From the NCBI GenBank assembly GCA_964428805.1, contig CAYRZF010000122.1, positions 1-5,259 of the forward strand: a stretch of DNA of 5,259 nt, read 5' to 3'. This document shows positions 1-4,993 of this stretch, piece by piece. The number at the start of each line of letters is the position of its first letter. Position 1 is the stretch's first letter. Under the pieces are notes generated by a model. It did not search any database, had not been told where the DNA came from, and saw nothing but the letters and a program-made list of their open reading frames with translations. Origin of the DNA: CAYRZF01 sp964428805 (GTDB lineage Bacteria; Methylomirabilota; Methylomirabilia; Rokubacteriales; CSP1-6). A program made the translations under genes and the position numbers.

Positions 1-6
1 GCGGCG

Positions 7-25
7 CAGGGGTGGAAGACCCCTG
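7..25 (-). terminator. GC-rich hairpin after the minus-strand hypothetical gene
   Basis: CAGGGGT at 7-13 and ACCCCTG at 19-25 are perfect inverted repeats around a 5-base loop. They lie 6 bases past the stop codon (32-34) of the minus-strand gene, where a transcription terminator would be expected. The sequence after it on the minus strand is GC-rich up to the window edge and no T-run is visible, so an intrinsic terminator is only a possibility. Confidence 0.3.
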
Positions 26-31
26 GCAGGG

Positions 32-331
32 CTACTGCCAACGGATGAACACCTTCACCTTCGGATAGTCAGGCGCGTTCCCCTCGACATCGACGATGCG
101 CATGGTCTGATCCGGCGCCTCGAGTAGGAGATTGTTGTTGCTATAGCCCACGAGCTTGCCCCAGGTTTTCGGCACAATGGCCTCGTACTTGGCAGCCGCG
201 TTCTGAGCCTGGGCCGGGTCGGGGCGCACCGCCTCGAGCAATCCGGAGTCGGAGAACCATGGGCGAACGGCGATGATGATGAGGGCCACGGCGATGACGG
301 TTAGCACGGCCTTGGTATAGCGATCGATCAT
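32..331 (-). CDS. Small membrane-anchored hypothetical protein (99 aa)
   Basis: I do not recognise a named family. The start at 331 is chosen because a perfect AGGAGG lies at 341-346 (minus strand), 9 bases upstream; a longer reading frame begins at 397 but ignores this site. The N-terminus MIDRYTK is followed by a strongly hydrophobic stretch (about residues 8-22, AVLTVIAVALIIIAV) and then RPWFSDSG. This looks like an uncleaved signal anchor, or a signal peptide with possible processing near AQAQ (about residues 40-43). The remaining ~55 residues are soluble, presumably periplasmic, and end in a beta-rich segment (LLLEAPDQTMRIVDVEG ... VKVFIRWQ). Short proteins with a DRYTK-plus-hydrophobic N-terminus recur, in my recollection, in NC10-like genomes, but I assign no function. 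It lies downstream of the HsdR relic on the same strand and may share its transcript. That it is a real gene is well supported; its role is unknown. Confidence 0.72.
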   Translation of the reverse strand: MIDRYTKAVLTVIAVALIIIAVRPWFSDSGLLEAVRPDPAQAQNAAAKYEAIVPKTWGKLVGYSNNNLLLEAPDQTMRIVDVEGNAPDYPKVKVFIRWQ

Positions 332-340
332 CACAGACGT

Positions 341-346
341 CCTCCT
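341..346 (-). promoter_or_regulatory. Shine-Dalgarno for the minus-strand hypothetical gene
   Basis: The minus strand reads AGGAGG, a perfect anti-16S match, 9 bases before the ATG at 331. This decides the start of the 99-residue protein over the upstream in-frame ATG at 397. Confidence 0.75.
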
Positions 347-363
347 GGTGAGTGGTGCACTGC

Positions 364-576
364 TCAGATCGCTCCATCCATAGAGCGTTGGAAACATAAA
401 GGCCCTTTCTCGGGCCGACCCGCCTTGGCCTTGATACTCTCCCGAGCCGTGCCCCTGGTTGACCCGCCGGTCGCCCCGGCGGTCTCCTCCCGCCGGCCTA
501 GGTCCTCGGTCCAGCCGTGGGCATGGAGGGCCGGGTCGATCAGCTTGGCGCGGGTGTCGGCCTCACCGAGCCTCAT
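364..576 (-). pseudogene. hsdR: 5' relic of a type I restriction endonuclease R subunit (hsdR)
   Basis: From the ATG at 576 the frame reads 70 codons to a stop at 364-366. Residues 5-35 include EADTRAKLIDPALH, then GWTEDL (21-26) and RREETAGA (28-35). This is the recognisable N-terminal opening of HsdR proteins of type I restriction-modification systems, which normally run to several hundred residues or more and carry a PD-(D/E)xK nuclease domain and a SF2 helicase motor. The resemblance stops at residue 35 (about position 472). The following residues (TGGSTRGTARES) are unlike the family. A short IKAKAG at 48-53 (positions 418-435) faintly resembles the IEAKA nuclease motif found further along intact HsdR. 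No helicase domain follows; the next gene on this strand is an unrelated membrane protein. The fragment cannot be a functional nuclease. The family match is by memory of the motif. The alternative is a small protein that captured an HsdR start. Confidence 0.68.
461..483. repeat. Short GC-rich inverted repeat inside the hsdR relic
   Basis: GACCCGCCGG (461-470) and CCGGCGGTC (475-483) pair as a 9-bp stem with one bulged base and a 4-base loop. It lies just after the point where HsdR similarity ends (about 472), so it could mark a deletion junction. In such GC-rich DNA a stem of this size can also occur by chance. Confidence 0.35.
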
Positions 577-583
577 GCCCGGA

Positions 584-612
584 ACGCTACTAGGGGCGGG
601 CGAGAGTGTCAA
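584..612 (-). promoter_or_regulatory. Sigma70-like promoter facing the hsdR relic
   Basis: The minus strand carries a perfect -35 box TTGACA (607-612), a 17-base spacer and TAGCGT (584-589), which keeps the T, A and final T of the -10 consensus. Transcription would start near 577, so the ATG at 576 would sit at or almost at the 5' end of the mRNA. There is no Shine-Dalgarno between promoter and ATG, which fits a leaderless start. It could also drive the downstream 99-residue gene. Confidence 0.55.
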
Positions 613-646
613 GGTTGGCTCCCCGATGGGGTAATATTGGGGCGGG

Positions 647-1678
647 ATGGATGAAGCGAGGATCCTGAGCCGGCTGCCGCTCCCCGAGGAGGCGCAGGTG
701 GAGCGCCAGCTCCGCCCCCAGCGCTTGGACGAGTACGTGGGCCAGCGGGAGGCCGTCGAGAGCTTGCGCGTCTCGCTGGAAGCCGCCCGCCAGCGCAACG
801 AGCCCATCGACCATGTCCTCCTTTACGGGCCGCCGGGCCTCGGCAAAACCACGCTCGCCCACATCATTGCCAACGAGATGGGAACGACCATCGTCGTGAC
901 GTCGGGCCCGGTCCTGGAGCGGGGCGCCGACCTCATGGGGATCCTCACCAACCTGGCGGCGGGCGACCTGCTCTTCATCGATGAGGTCCACCGCCTCCCC
1001 CGCGTGGTCGAGGAGCTGCTCTATCCGGCGATGGAAGACTTCGCCGTCAATTTCATCATCGACAAGGGGCTCCACGCCCGGACCCTCCGCTACGCGCTCC
1101 GCCCGTTCACTCTGGTGGCGGCCACCACGCGGCCTGGGATGCTCTCCTCCCCCCTCAGGGAGCGCTTCGGGATCTTCCACCACCTGGACTTCTACTCTGA
1201 GGAGGAACTCCGCCAGATAATCCTTCGCTCGGCGTCGATCCTGGGCGCCTCCGTTGAGCCGCCGGGAGCAGAGGAGATCGCCCGGCGCGCCCGCGGCACC
1301 CCGCGGATCGCCAACCGCCTCCTCCGCCGCGTGCGGGACTACGCCCAGGTCAAGGGAGACGGCGTCATTACGCGGGACGTCGCTCACGATGCCCTGGACC
1401 GGGAAGGGGTGGACGGCCGCGGGCTGGACCGCCTGGACCGCCGGTTCCTCACCGCCATCATCGAGCAGTACGGCGGGGGGCCGGTGGGGATCGAGGCTGT
1501 GGCCGCCACCATCAACGACGAGGCGGAGACGCTGGCCGAGATGGTGGAACCCTACCTCCTGAAGATCGGCTTCATCGTGCGGAGCCCCAACGGCCGGCGG
1601 GCCACGGCTCCCGCCTATTCACACCTGGGCTATCAGGCCCCTTCCGGGGTGGGCGGGCAGGGGCAGCTTCCGCTCTGA
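647..1678 (+). CDS. ruvB: Holliday junction branch migration helicase RuvB
   Basis: RuvB is the AAA+ hexameric motor that, with RuvA, drives branch migration of Holliday junctions in the cytoplasm so that RuvC can resolve them. At 343 residues it has the usual family length. Visible landmarks are: RPQRLDEYVGQ (23-33) at the N-terminus; Walker A GPPGLGKTT (61-69, Lys67/Thr68); Walker B LLFIDEVHRL (108-117, DEVH 112-115); VAATTRPGMLSSPLRERFG (157-175), holding sensor 1 and the arginine-finger region; and sensor 2 GTPRIANRLL (217-226). The C-terminal winged-helix DNA-binding domain carries EPYLLKIGFIVRSPNGRRAT. All key residues look intact. The ATG at 647 follows only a weak GGGGCGGG leader. ruvC and ruvA are not directly upstream; instead a relic on the other strand begins 70 bases away, so ruvB heads its operon here. 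The DUF2905 gene follows after 13 bases. Confidence 0.97.
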   Translation: MDEARILSRLPLPEEAQVERQLRPQRLDEYVGQREAVESLRVSLEAARQRNEPIDHVLLYGPPGLGKTTLAHIIANEMGTTIVVTSGPVLERGADLMGILTNLAAGDLLFIDEVHRLPRVVEELLYPAMEDFAVNFIIDKGLHARTLRYALRPFTLVAATTRPGMLSSPLRERFGIFHHLDFYSEEELRQIILRSASILGASVEPPGAEEIARRARGTPRIANRLLRRVRDYAQVKGDGVITRDVAHDALDREGVDGRGLDRLDRRFLTAIIEQYGGGPVGIEAVAATINDEAETLAEMVEPYLLKIGFIVRSPNGRRATAPAYSHLGYQAPSGVGGQGQLPL

Positions 1679-1685
1679 GGGGTGA
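1677..1685 (+). promoter_or_regulatory. Shine-Dalgarno for the DUF2905 gene, overlapping the ruvB stop
   Basis: GAGGGGTGA closely matches the 16S-complementary AGGAGGTGA and lies 6 bases before the ATG at 1692. It overlaps the last bases of the ruvB stop codon, indicating one transcript. Confidence 0.65.
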
Positions 1686-1691
1686 TCGGGC

Positions 1692-1928
1692 ATGCCTGAA
1701 CTGGGCGGGCTGGGGAAATTACTGATCGGTTTCGGGGTCGTCATGATAATTCTGGGGGGGATATTCCTGCTTTTGGGGAATTTATCGGGGAAGGTGCCTT
1801 GGATCGGACGATTGCCCGGCGACATCTACATCGAGCGCGGAAACTGGAGTTTCTACTTTCCCCTCGCCACGTCGATCATTCTCTCCATCATTCTGACCCT
1901 CCTCTTTTCCCTCTTCGGCCGGCGCTAG
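1692..1928 (+). CDS. DUF2905 family two-helix membrane protein
   Basis: This is a 78-residue integral membrane protein of unknown function. Helix 1 spans about residues 9-29 (KLLIGFGVVMIILGGIFLLL). A short polar connector holds the family signature WIGRLPGDIYIERGNWSFYFP (37-57). Helix 2 is about 58-75, ending FGRR. The connector with its GRLPGDI core and the WSFYFPLATS entry to helix 2 are what I recognise as DUF2905. The protein is full length and begins with a good Shine-Dalgarno 13 bases after ruvB. In several lineages I recall this family sitting between ruvB and a spoIID or queA gene, so its position here is ordinary. Linkage to ruvB may simply reflect operon history, since nothing in the protein suggests a role in recombination. 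The two positive residues at the C-terminus and the charged connector do not settle its orientation. Confidence 0.88.
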   Translation: MPELGGLGKLLIGFGVVMIILGGIFLLLGNLSGKVPWIGRLPGDIYIERGNWSFYFPLATSIILSIILTLLFSLFGRR

Positions 1929-1978
1929 GTCACTCGGAGGCGGGCTTCGCCCCCCTTGGAACGGCCCTCGCGCTCTGC

Positions 1979-3058
1979 GTGCTCCTGGCGGTCCCCGGGC
2001 AGGCGGTAGCGGGCGGGATGATCCGCGTGGCGGTGGCTGACGGGCAGCGAAGCGTCGAGGTGGGCGGCGGAGCGATCCTGGTCACCGACCTCACCGGGCA
2101 GCCTGTCTTGCAAGGGCGCCCCTCCTCCGTGAGGGTGGCGCTGCGGAACGGAGGCCTCGACCTCGAGGGCCTCCGGGTGACCGCGGCGCGCCTCCGGCCG
2201 TCAGGATCGGGCGCTCTTCGGCTCAACGGTCGGGAATACCCGGGGTCGTTGGATGTCTTGAGGAACGGCGACTCGCTCGTCGTCGTCAACGAGCTGCCCT
2301 TTGAGGAATACGTCGCCGGCGCCCTGAGGGCGGAGACCTGGGACAGGTGGCCCCTGGAGATGCTGAAAGCCCAGGCGATCGTGGTCCGGACCTACGCTGC
2401 CTATCACCGCGAGCTCAACCAGGCCAAGCCCTTTCATCTCGTGGCCTCGACGGCGAACCAGCAGTACGCGGGGCGGGTGGCCGAGACCTCCCCCGTGTGG
2501 CAGGCGGTGAGAGAAACCGACGGGCAGGTGCTCCTCTGGGAACACCAGCTCTTCCCGGCCTTCTATCACAGCGATAGCGGCGGGCACACGGAGGAACCGC
2601 GCCTGGTCTTCGCCGCCCGGAACATGCCCTCTCTGAGGGCGGTCCGCTCCGAGTTCTCCGGTGACTCGCCCCACTTTACCTGGAACCTCCACTTCCCCAT
2701 CGGGCAGTTGAGCGAGATCCTCAAAAGGGGCGGCGTTTCGGTGGGGACGATCGTGCGGCTTGAGGTGCTCGAGCGCTCCCGGTCCCTCCGCGTGCTGAGA
2801 CTGGCCATCCACGGCACGCGCGGATCCGCCACCCTCGCCGGGGCCGAGTTCCGGCGGATTCTGGGCTACGATACGCTGAAGAGCACCCTCTTCGCCGTGG
2901 CGGTGGACGGCCGGTACGCACGGTTCGCGGGGCGCGGCTACGGGCACGGCGTGGGCATGGATCAGTGGGGAGCCAAGGCCATGGCCGATCAGGGGTATGC
3001 CGCCCTCCAGATCCTCCAGTACTTCTACCCCGGCGCCACTCTCGCAACGCTCCGATGA
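1979..3058 (+). CDS. SpoIID/LytB domain protein (probable peptidoglycan lytic transglycosylase), 5' end uncertain
   Basis: SpoIID-type enzymes cleave peptidoglycan glycan strands, typically after stem-peptide removal, outside the cytoplasmic membrane. In non-sporulating bacteria they are thought to act in cell-wall remodelling or division. Numbering from GTG 1979 (359 aa), the family core is LPFEEYVAGALRAETW, where Glu119 is the candidate catalytic residue, followed by WPLEMLKAQAIVVRTYA. Next come the YHSDSGGHT motif (196-204) and the C-terminal GRGYGHGVGMDQWGA motif (318-332). All three SpoIID signatures are present. The start is a problem. The frame upstream of 1979 still encodes a signal-peptide-like hydrophobic stretch (LGTALALCVLL, then AVPGQAVAG), so GTG 1979 cuts the signal in half. 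The next usable start, TTG 1799, would overlap the DUF2905 gene by 130 bases with His/Arg-rich out-of-frame sequence. A missing base near 1950 is possible. The gene is joined to csaA by a 4-base overlap. Confidence 0.88.
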   Translation: MLLAVPGQAVAGGMIRVAVADGQRSVEVGGGAILVTDLTGQPVLQGRPSSVRVALRNGGLDLEGLRVTAARLRPSGSGALRLNGREYPGSLDVLRNGDSLVVVNELPFEEYVAGALRAETWDRWPLEMLKAQAIVVRTYAAYHRELNQAKPFHLVASTANQQYAGRVAETSPVWQAVRETDGQVLLWEHQLFPAFYHSDSGGHTEEPRLVFAARNMPSLRAVRSEFSGDSPHFTWNLHFPIGQLSEILKRGGVSVGTIVRLEVLERSRSLRVLRLAIHGTRGSATLAGAEFRRILGYDTLKSTLFAVAVDGRYARFAGRGYGHGVGMDQWGAKAMADQGYAALQILQYFYPGATLATLR

Positions 3059-3384
3059 TCGGTTGGAGCGATTTCGAGAAGGTAGACATGCGGGTGGGCG
3101 TCGTAGTGGACGCCAAGGAGTTTCCCGAGGCGAAGAAGCCCGCCTATCGGCTCTGGGTGGACCTGGGATCGCTCGGGGTCAAGCGCTCCAGCGCCCGGAT
3201 CACCCATCGCTACCGCCTGGAGGACTTGGTGGGCCGCCAGGTAGTGTGTGTAGTGAACTTCCCGCCGAAGCAGGTGGGGCCGTTCGTCTCTGAGGTTCTG
3301 GTGATGGGGGCCTACGCCAAATCGGATGAGGTAGTCCTCCTCCGCCCTGACGAACCCGTCGCGCCGGGCTCCAAAATTGGCTAG
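3055..3384 (+). CDS. csaA: CsaA-like tRNA-binding-domain (OB-fold) protein
   Basis: The protein is a single OB-fold tRNA-binding domain of 109 residues, the usual CsaA size. In Bacillus CsaA is described as a dimeric chaperone linked to protein export, and the fold also binds tRNA; the true role in most bacteria is unsettled. Recognisable segments are FEKVDMRVGVVVDAKEFPEA (7-26), KPAYRLWVDLG (28-38), GVKRSSARIT (41-50) and VGRQVVCVVNFPPKQVGPF (59-77), followed by SEVLVMGA (79-86). These cover the whole family pattern without gaps. The start at 3055 overlaps the SpoIID stop as ATGA and has no Shine-Dalgarno of its own, which points to translational coupling; a longer frame from 2965 would lie inside the SpoIID gene and adds unrelated residues. 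It closes the ruvB operon. Identification of the fold is firm, whereas an export-chaperone function here is inferred from the name-giving homolog only. Confidence 0.9.
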   Translation: MIGWSDFEKVDMRVGVVVDAKEFPEAKKPAYRLWVDLGSLGVKRSSARITHRYRLEDLVGRQVVCVVNFPPKQVGPFVSEVLVMGAYAKSDEVVLLRPDEPVAPGSKIG

Positions 3385-3442
3385 AAACCAACTGTCGGGG
3401 CGTTCCCTGGCTGACGATGTCCGGACAGAGATGTTAGCGTGC

Positions 3443-3471
3443 GTGACAACGTGTCAAGGATGCTTTTCAAT
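3443..3471 (+). promoter_or_regulatory. Possible promoter for the TPR gene
   Basis: GTGACA (3443-3448), a 17-base spacer and TTCAAT (3466-3471) give a weak sigma70-like match (5/6 and 4/6). The segment is more AT-rich than its surroundings and carries TTTCAAT twice (3465-3471 and 3474-3480). It lies in the 162-base gap between csaA and the TPR start, where a new transcription unit would need a promoter. No convincing terminator is seen in that gap. Confidence 0.3.
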
Positions 3472-3532
3472 CGTTTCAATACGTTCGGGCTCGGTCACCA
3501 GATGGCAGAAAGGTTGCTGTTTTTCGTTGCCC

Positions 3533-3540
3533 GGAGGAGG
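3533..3540 (+). promoter_or_regulatory. Strong Shine-Dalgarno setting the TPR protein start
   Basis: GGAGGAGG lies 6 bases before the ATG at 3547. It selects the start that places a signal peptide at the exact N-terminus, over the GTG at 3439 that would bury the signal behind 36 extra residues. Confidence 0.8.
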
Positions 3541-3546
3541 TGTCCC

Positions 3547-4875
3547 ATGAGGCGAATTCTATCGGGCCTGTTGTTTCTGGCGCTCTGGGCGGGAGTCGCA
3601 TTCGCCCAAGAGGAAGCCTGGCGCACGAACATGGCCGACGGCATGAGCGCGTACCAGCAAGGTCGCTATGCCGAGGCCGAGGAGAAGTTCTCCGCTGCCC
3701 TCAAAGAGGCGGAGGCGTTTGGGCCAGAAGACTCCCGCTTGGCATCGAGCCTCAACAATCTGGCGTCACTCTACGCCGCTCTGGGTCAGGCCGCGCGGGG
3801 GGTGCCGCTTTCCCTGCGGGCGCTGGCGATCCGGGAGAAGGCGTTCGGGAAAGAGCATCCCGACGTCGCCCAGAGCCTCGACAACCTGGGGTCACTCTAT
3901 GCCGACCAGGCCCAGTATGCCCAGGCCGATCCGCTCTTTCGACGAGCCCTGGCGATCCAGGAGAAGGCCCTGGGACCCGAGAATCCGGCCGTGGCCGAGA
4001 CCCTCAACAACATGGTGGAACTCCACCGCGCCCGGGGCCAGGTCACGGCGGCGGAGCCGCTCTGCCGGCGGGCGCTGGCGATCGCGGAGAAAGCCCTCGG
4101 GCTCGAGGCCCCCGAGGTGGCCACGAGCCTCAACAACCTGGCTGGGCTCTACCTCGCCCAGGCAAAGTACTGGGAGGCCGAGCCACTCTACAAGCGGGCA
4201 CTGGCGATCAGGGAGAAAGCCCTGGGGCCTGACCACCCCCATGTCGCCACGACCCTCAATAATCTGGGAGTGCTTCTTGTCGCCCGAGGCCAGGCTGCTG
4301 ATGCTGAGCCGCTCTTTCGGCGGGCACTGGCAATCCAGGAGAAGGCCTTGGGGCCGGGACATCCCCAGGTCGCCACGAGTCTCAACAACCTGGGGCTGAT
4401 CTATACCACCCAGGGTCGCTACACGGAGCCTGAGCCACTCTACAAGCGGGCTCTCTCAGTTGACGAGAAAGCACTGGGGGCAGAGCATCCGAGCGTCGCC
4501 ACGGACCTGAATAACCTGGCGTTGCTCTACGCGGCGCAGGGGAAGTATGCCCAGGCCGAGCCGCTCTACCAACGGGCATTGAAGATTCGTGAGAAGGTCC
4601 TCGGACCCGGACACCCGGACGTGGCCACAACCCTCAATAACCTCGCCGTGCTCTACTACGAAGTGGAAAGGTACGCCGAGGCCGAGCCGCTCTTCCGGCA
4701 GGCACTGGCGATCAGGGAGAAAGCCCTGGGGCCTGACCATCCAAACGTGGCCGTGAGCCTGGAGAACTGGGCCGCGCTCCTGAGGAAGACGAAACGGGAG
4801 ACGTGGGCGCTTGAGTGGGAGGCTCGGGCCGAGAGGATTCGCGCGAAGTACGCGCAACAAAGCCCACCAAAGTGA
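3547..4875 (+). CDS. Exported tetratricopeptide-repeat protein, kinesin-light-chain-type repeats
   Basis: The protein has 442 residues. A clear Sec signal peptide, MRRILSGLLFLALWAGVAFA, is followed by QEEAW with likely cleavage after Ala20, so the protein acts in the periplasm or at the outer face. Residues 21-65 form a degenerate first TPR (MSAYQQGRYAEAEEKFSAAL). Residues 66-401 are eight consecutive 42-residue TPRs of the TPR_10/TPR_12 (kinesin-light-chain) kind, each with the pattern A..LNNL..LY...G.Y.EAEPL..RALAI.EKALG..HP.V. A tenth, decayed helical repeat with a basic tail ends in SPPK. Such superhelices are protein-binding scaffolds; no catalytic domain is attached, so the partner is unknown. 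Repeat 7 has Pro in place of the usual Ala in the EAEPL block (TEPEPL), and repeat 4 has Cys in the PLCRRAL position. A 162-base gap and its own Shine-Dalgarno separate it from the ruvB operon. It converges with the broken toxin gene 7 bases downstream. Confidence 0.93.
   Translation: MRRILSGLLFLALWAGVAFAQEEAWRTNMADGMSAYQQGRYAEAEEKFSAALKEAEAFGPEDSRLASSLNNLASLYAALGQAARGVPLSLRALAIREKAFGKEHPDVAQSLDNLGSLYADQAQYAQADPLFRRALAIQEKALGPENPAVAETLNNMVELHRARGQVTAAEPLCRRALAIAEKALGLEAPEVATSLNNLAGLYLAQAKYWEAEPLYKRALAIREKALGPDHPHVATTLNNLGVLLVARGQAADAEPLFRRALAIQEKALGPGHPQVATSLNNLGLIYTTQGRYTEPEPLYKRALSVDEKALGAEHPSVATDLNNLALLYAAQGKYAQAEPLYQRALKIREKVLGPGHPDVATTLNNLAVLYYEVERYAEAEPLFRQALAIREKALGPDHPNVAVSLENWAALLRKTKRETWALEWEARAERIRAKYAQQSPPK
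3742..4749 (+). repeat. Eight tandem 126-bp units encoding the TPR array
   Basis: Units begin at 3742, 3868, 3994, 4120, 4246, 4372, 4498 and 4624, with no indel between any of them. Conservation is highest around the LNNL and RALAI.EKALG blocks. Units 5 and 9 share an identical 39-base stretch (4197-4235 and 4701-4739), exactly 504 bases or four units apart, beyond what protein conservation requires. This suggests recent duplication or gene conversion within the array. Confidence 0.92.
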
Positions 4876-4882
4876 GACCGGG

Positions 4883-4987
4883 TTAGGTTAGCAGGATCCT
4901 GAGGTTCAAGGGGCGCACCTTTCCAGGTTCCGTGCCGATCCGCGGGTTGAGGTTCGCCACGTACACGCGCCATTTCCTGATCTCCAT
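4883..4987 (-). pseudogene. Truncated MazF/PemK-type toxin
   Basis: From the ATG at 4987 the frame encodes 34 residues. Residues 1-26 (MEIRKWRVYVANLNP, then RIGTEPGKVRP) match the opening of MazF/PemK endoribonuclease toxins, where the first strands and the loop with (G)TEPGK.RP are the most conserved part of the family. After Pro26 (about position 4910) the sequence becomes LNLRILLT and stops, where the family would continue with a hydrophobic strand and a further ~75-80 residues. The toxin fold cannot be complete, so the product should be inactive. It starts 6 bases after the stop of the probable antitoxin, the usual antitoxin-first order. The convergent TPR gene ends only 7 bases beyond its stop, so the missing part was deleted or replaced near this junction. 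The family call rests on motif recognition and is fairly secure despite the short length. Confidence 0.75.
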
Positions 4988-4993
4988 GGTGCC

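Noticed and set aside
626..646. TAATAT at 632-637 as a -10 box for ruvB
   Set aside because: No -35-like hexamer lies 16-18 bases upstream and there is no extended -10 TG, so the match may be chance. The facing TTGACA box belongs to the opposite strand.
590..1387. Long minus-strand open frame (265 codons) opposite ruvB
   Set aside because: It is the antisense shadow of a well-supported ruvB in GC-rich DNA; its translation is Arg/Glu/Gly-rich without any family motif.
1799..1978. TTG 1799 as the start of the SpoIID protein
   Set aside because: It overlaps the DUF2905 gene by 130 bases, and the extension is a His/Arg-rich out-of-frame reading of that gene. I kept GTG 1979 as a conservative boundary and report the start as unresolved.
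2201..2947. Long minus-strand open frame (248 codons) opposite the SpoIID gene
   Set aside because: It overlaps the conserved SpoIID core completely, has no plausible ribosome site context and shows no recognisable domain.
3401..3428. Inverted repeat (CTGTCGG ... CCGGACAG) after csaA as a terminator
   Set aside because: The stem has a bulge, the loop is large and no T-run follows.
3439..3546. GTG 3439 as the start of the TPR protein
   Set aside because: It would bury a clean signal peptide behind 36 residues and ignore the GGAGGAGG placed 6 bases before ATG 3547.
3742..4749. Regular 126-bp periodicity read as a CRISPR or satellite array
   Set aside because: The period is exactly 42 codons, the frame is open throughout and the translation is canonical TPR.
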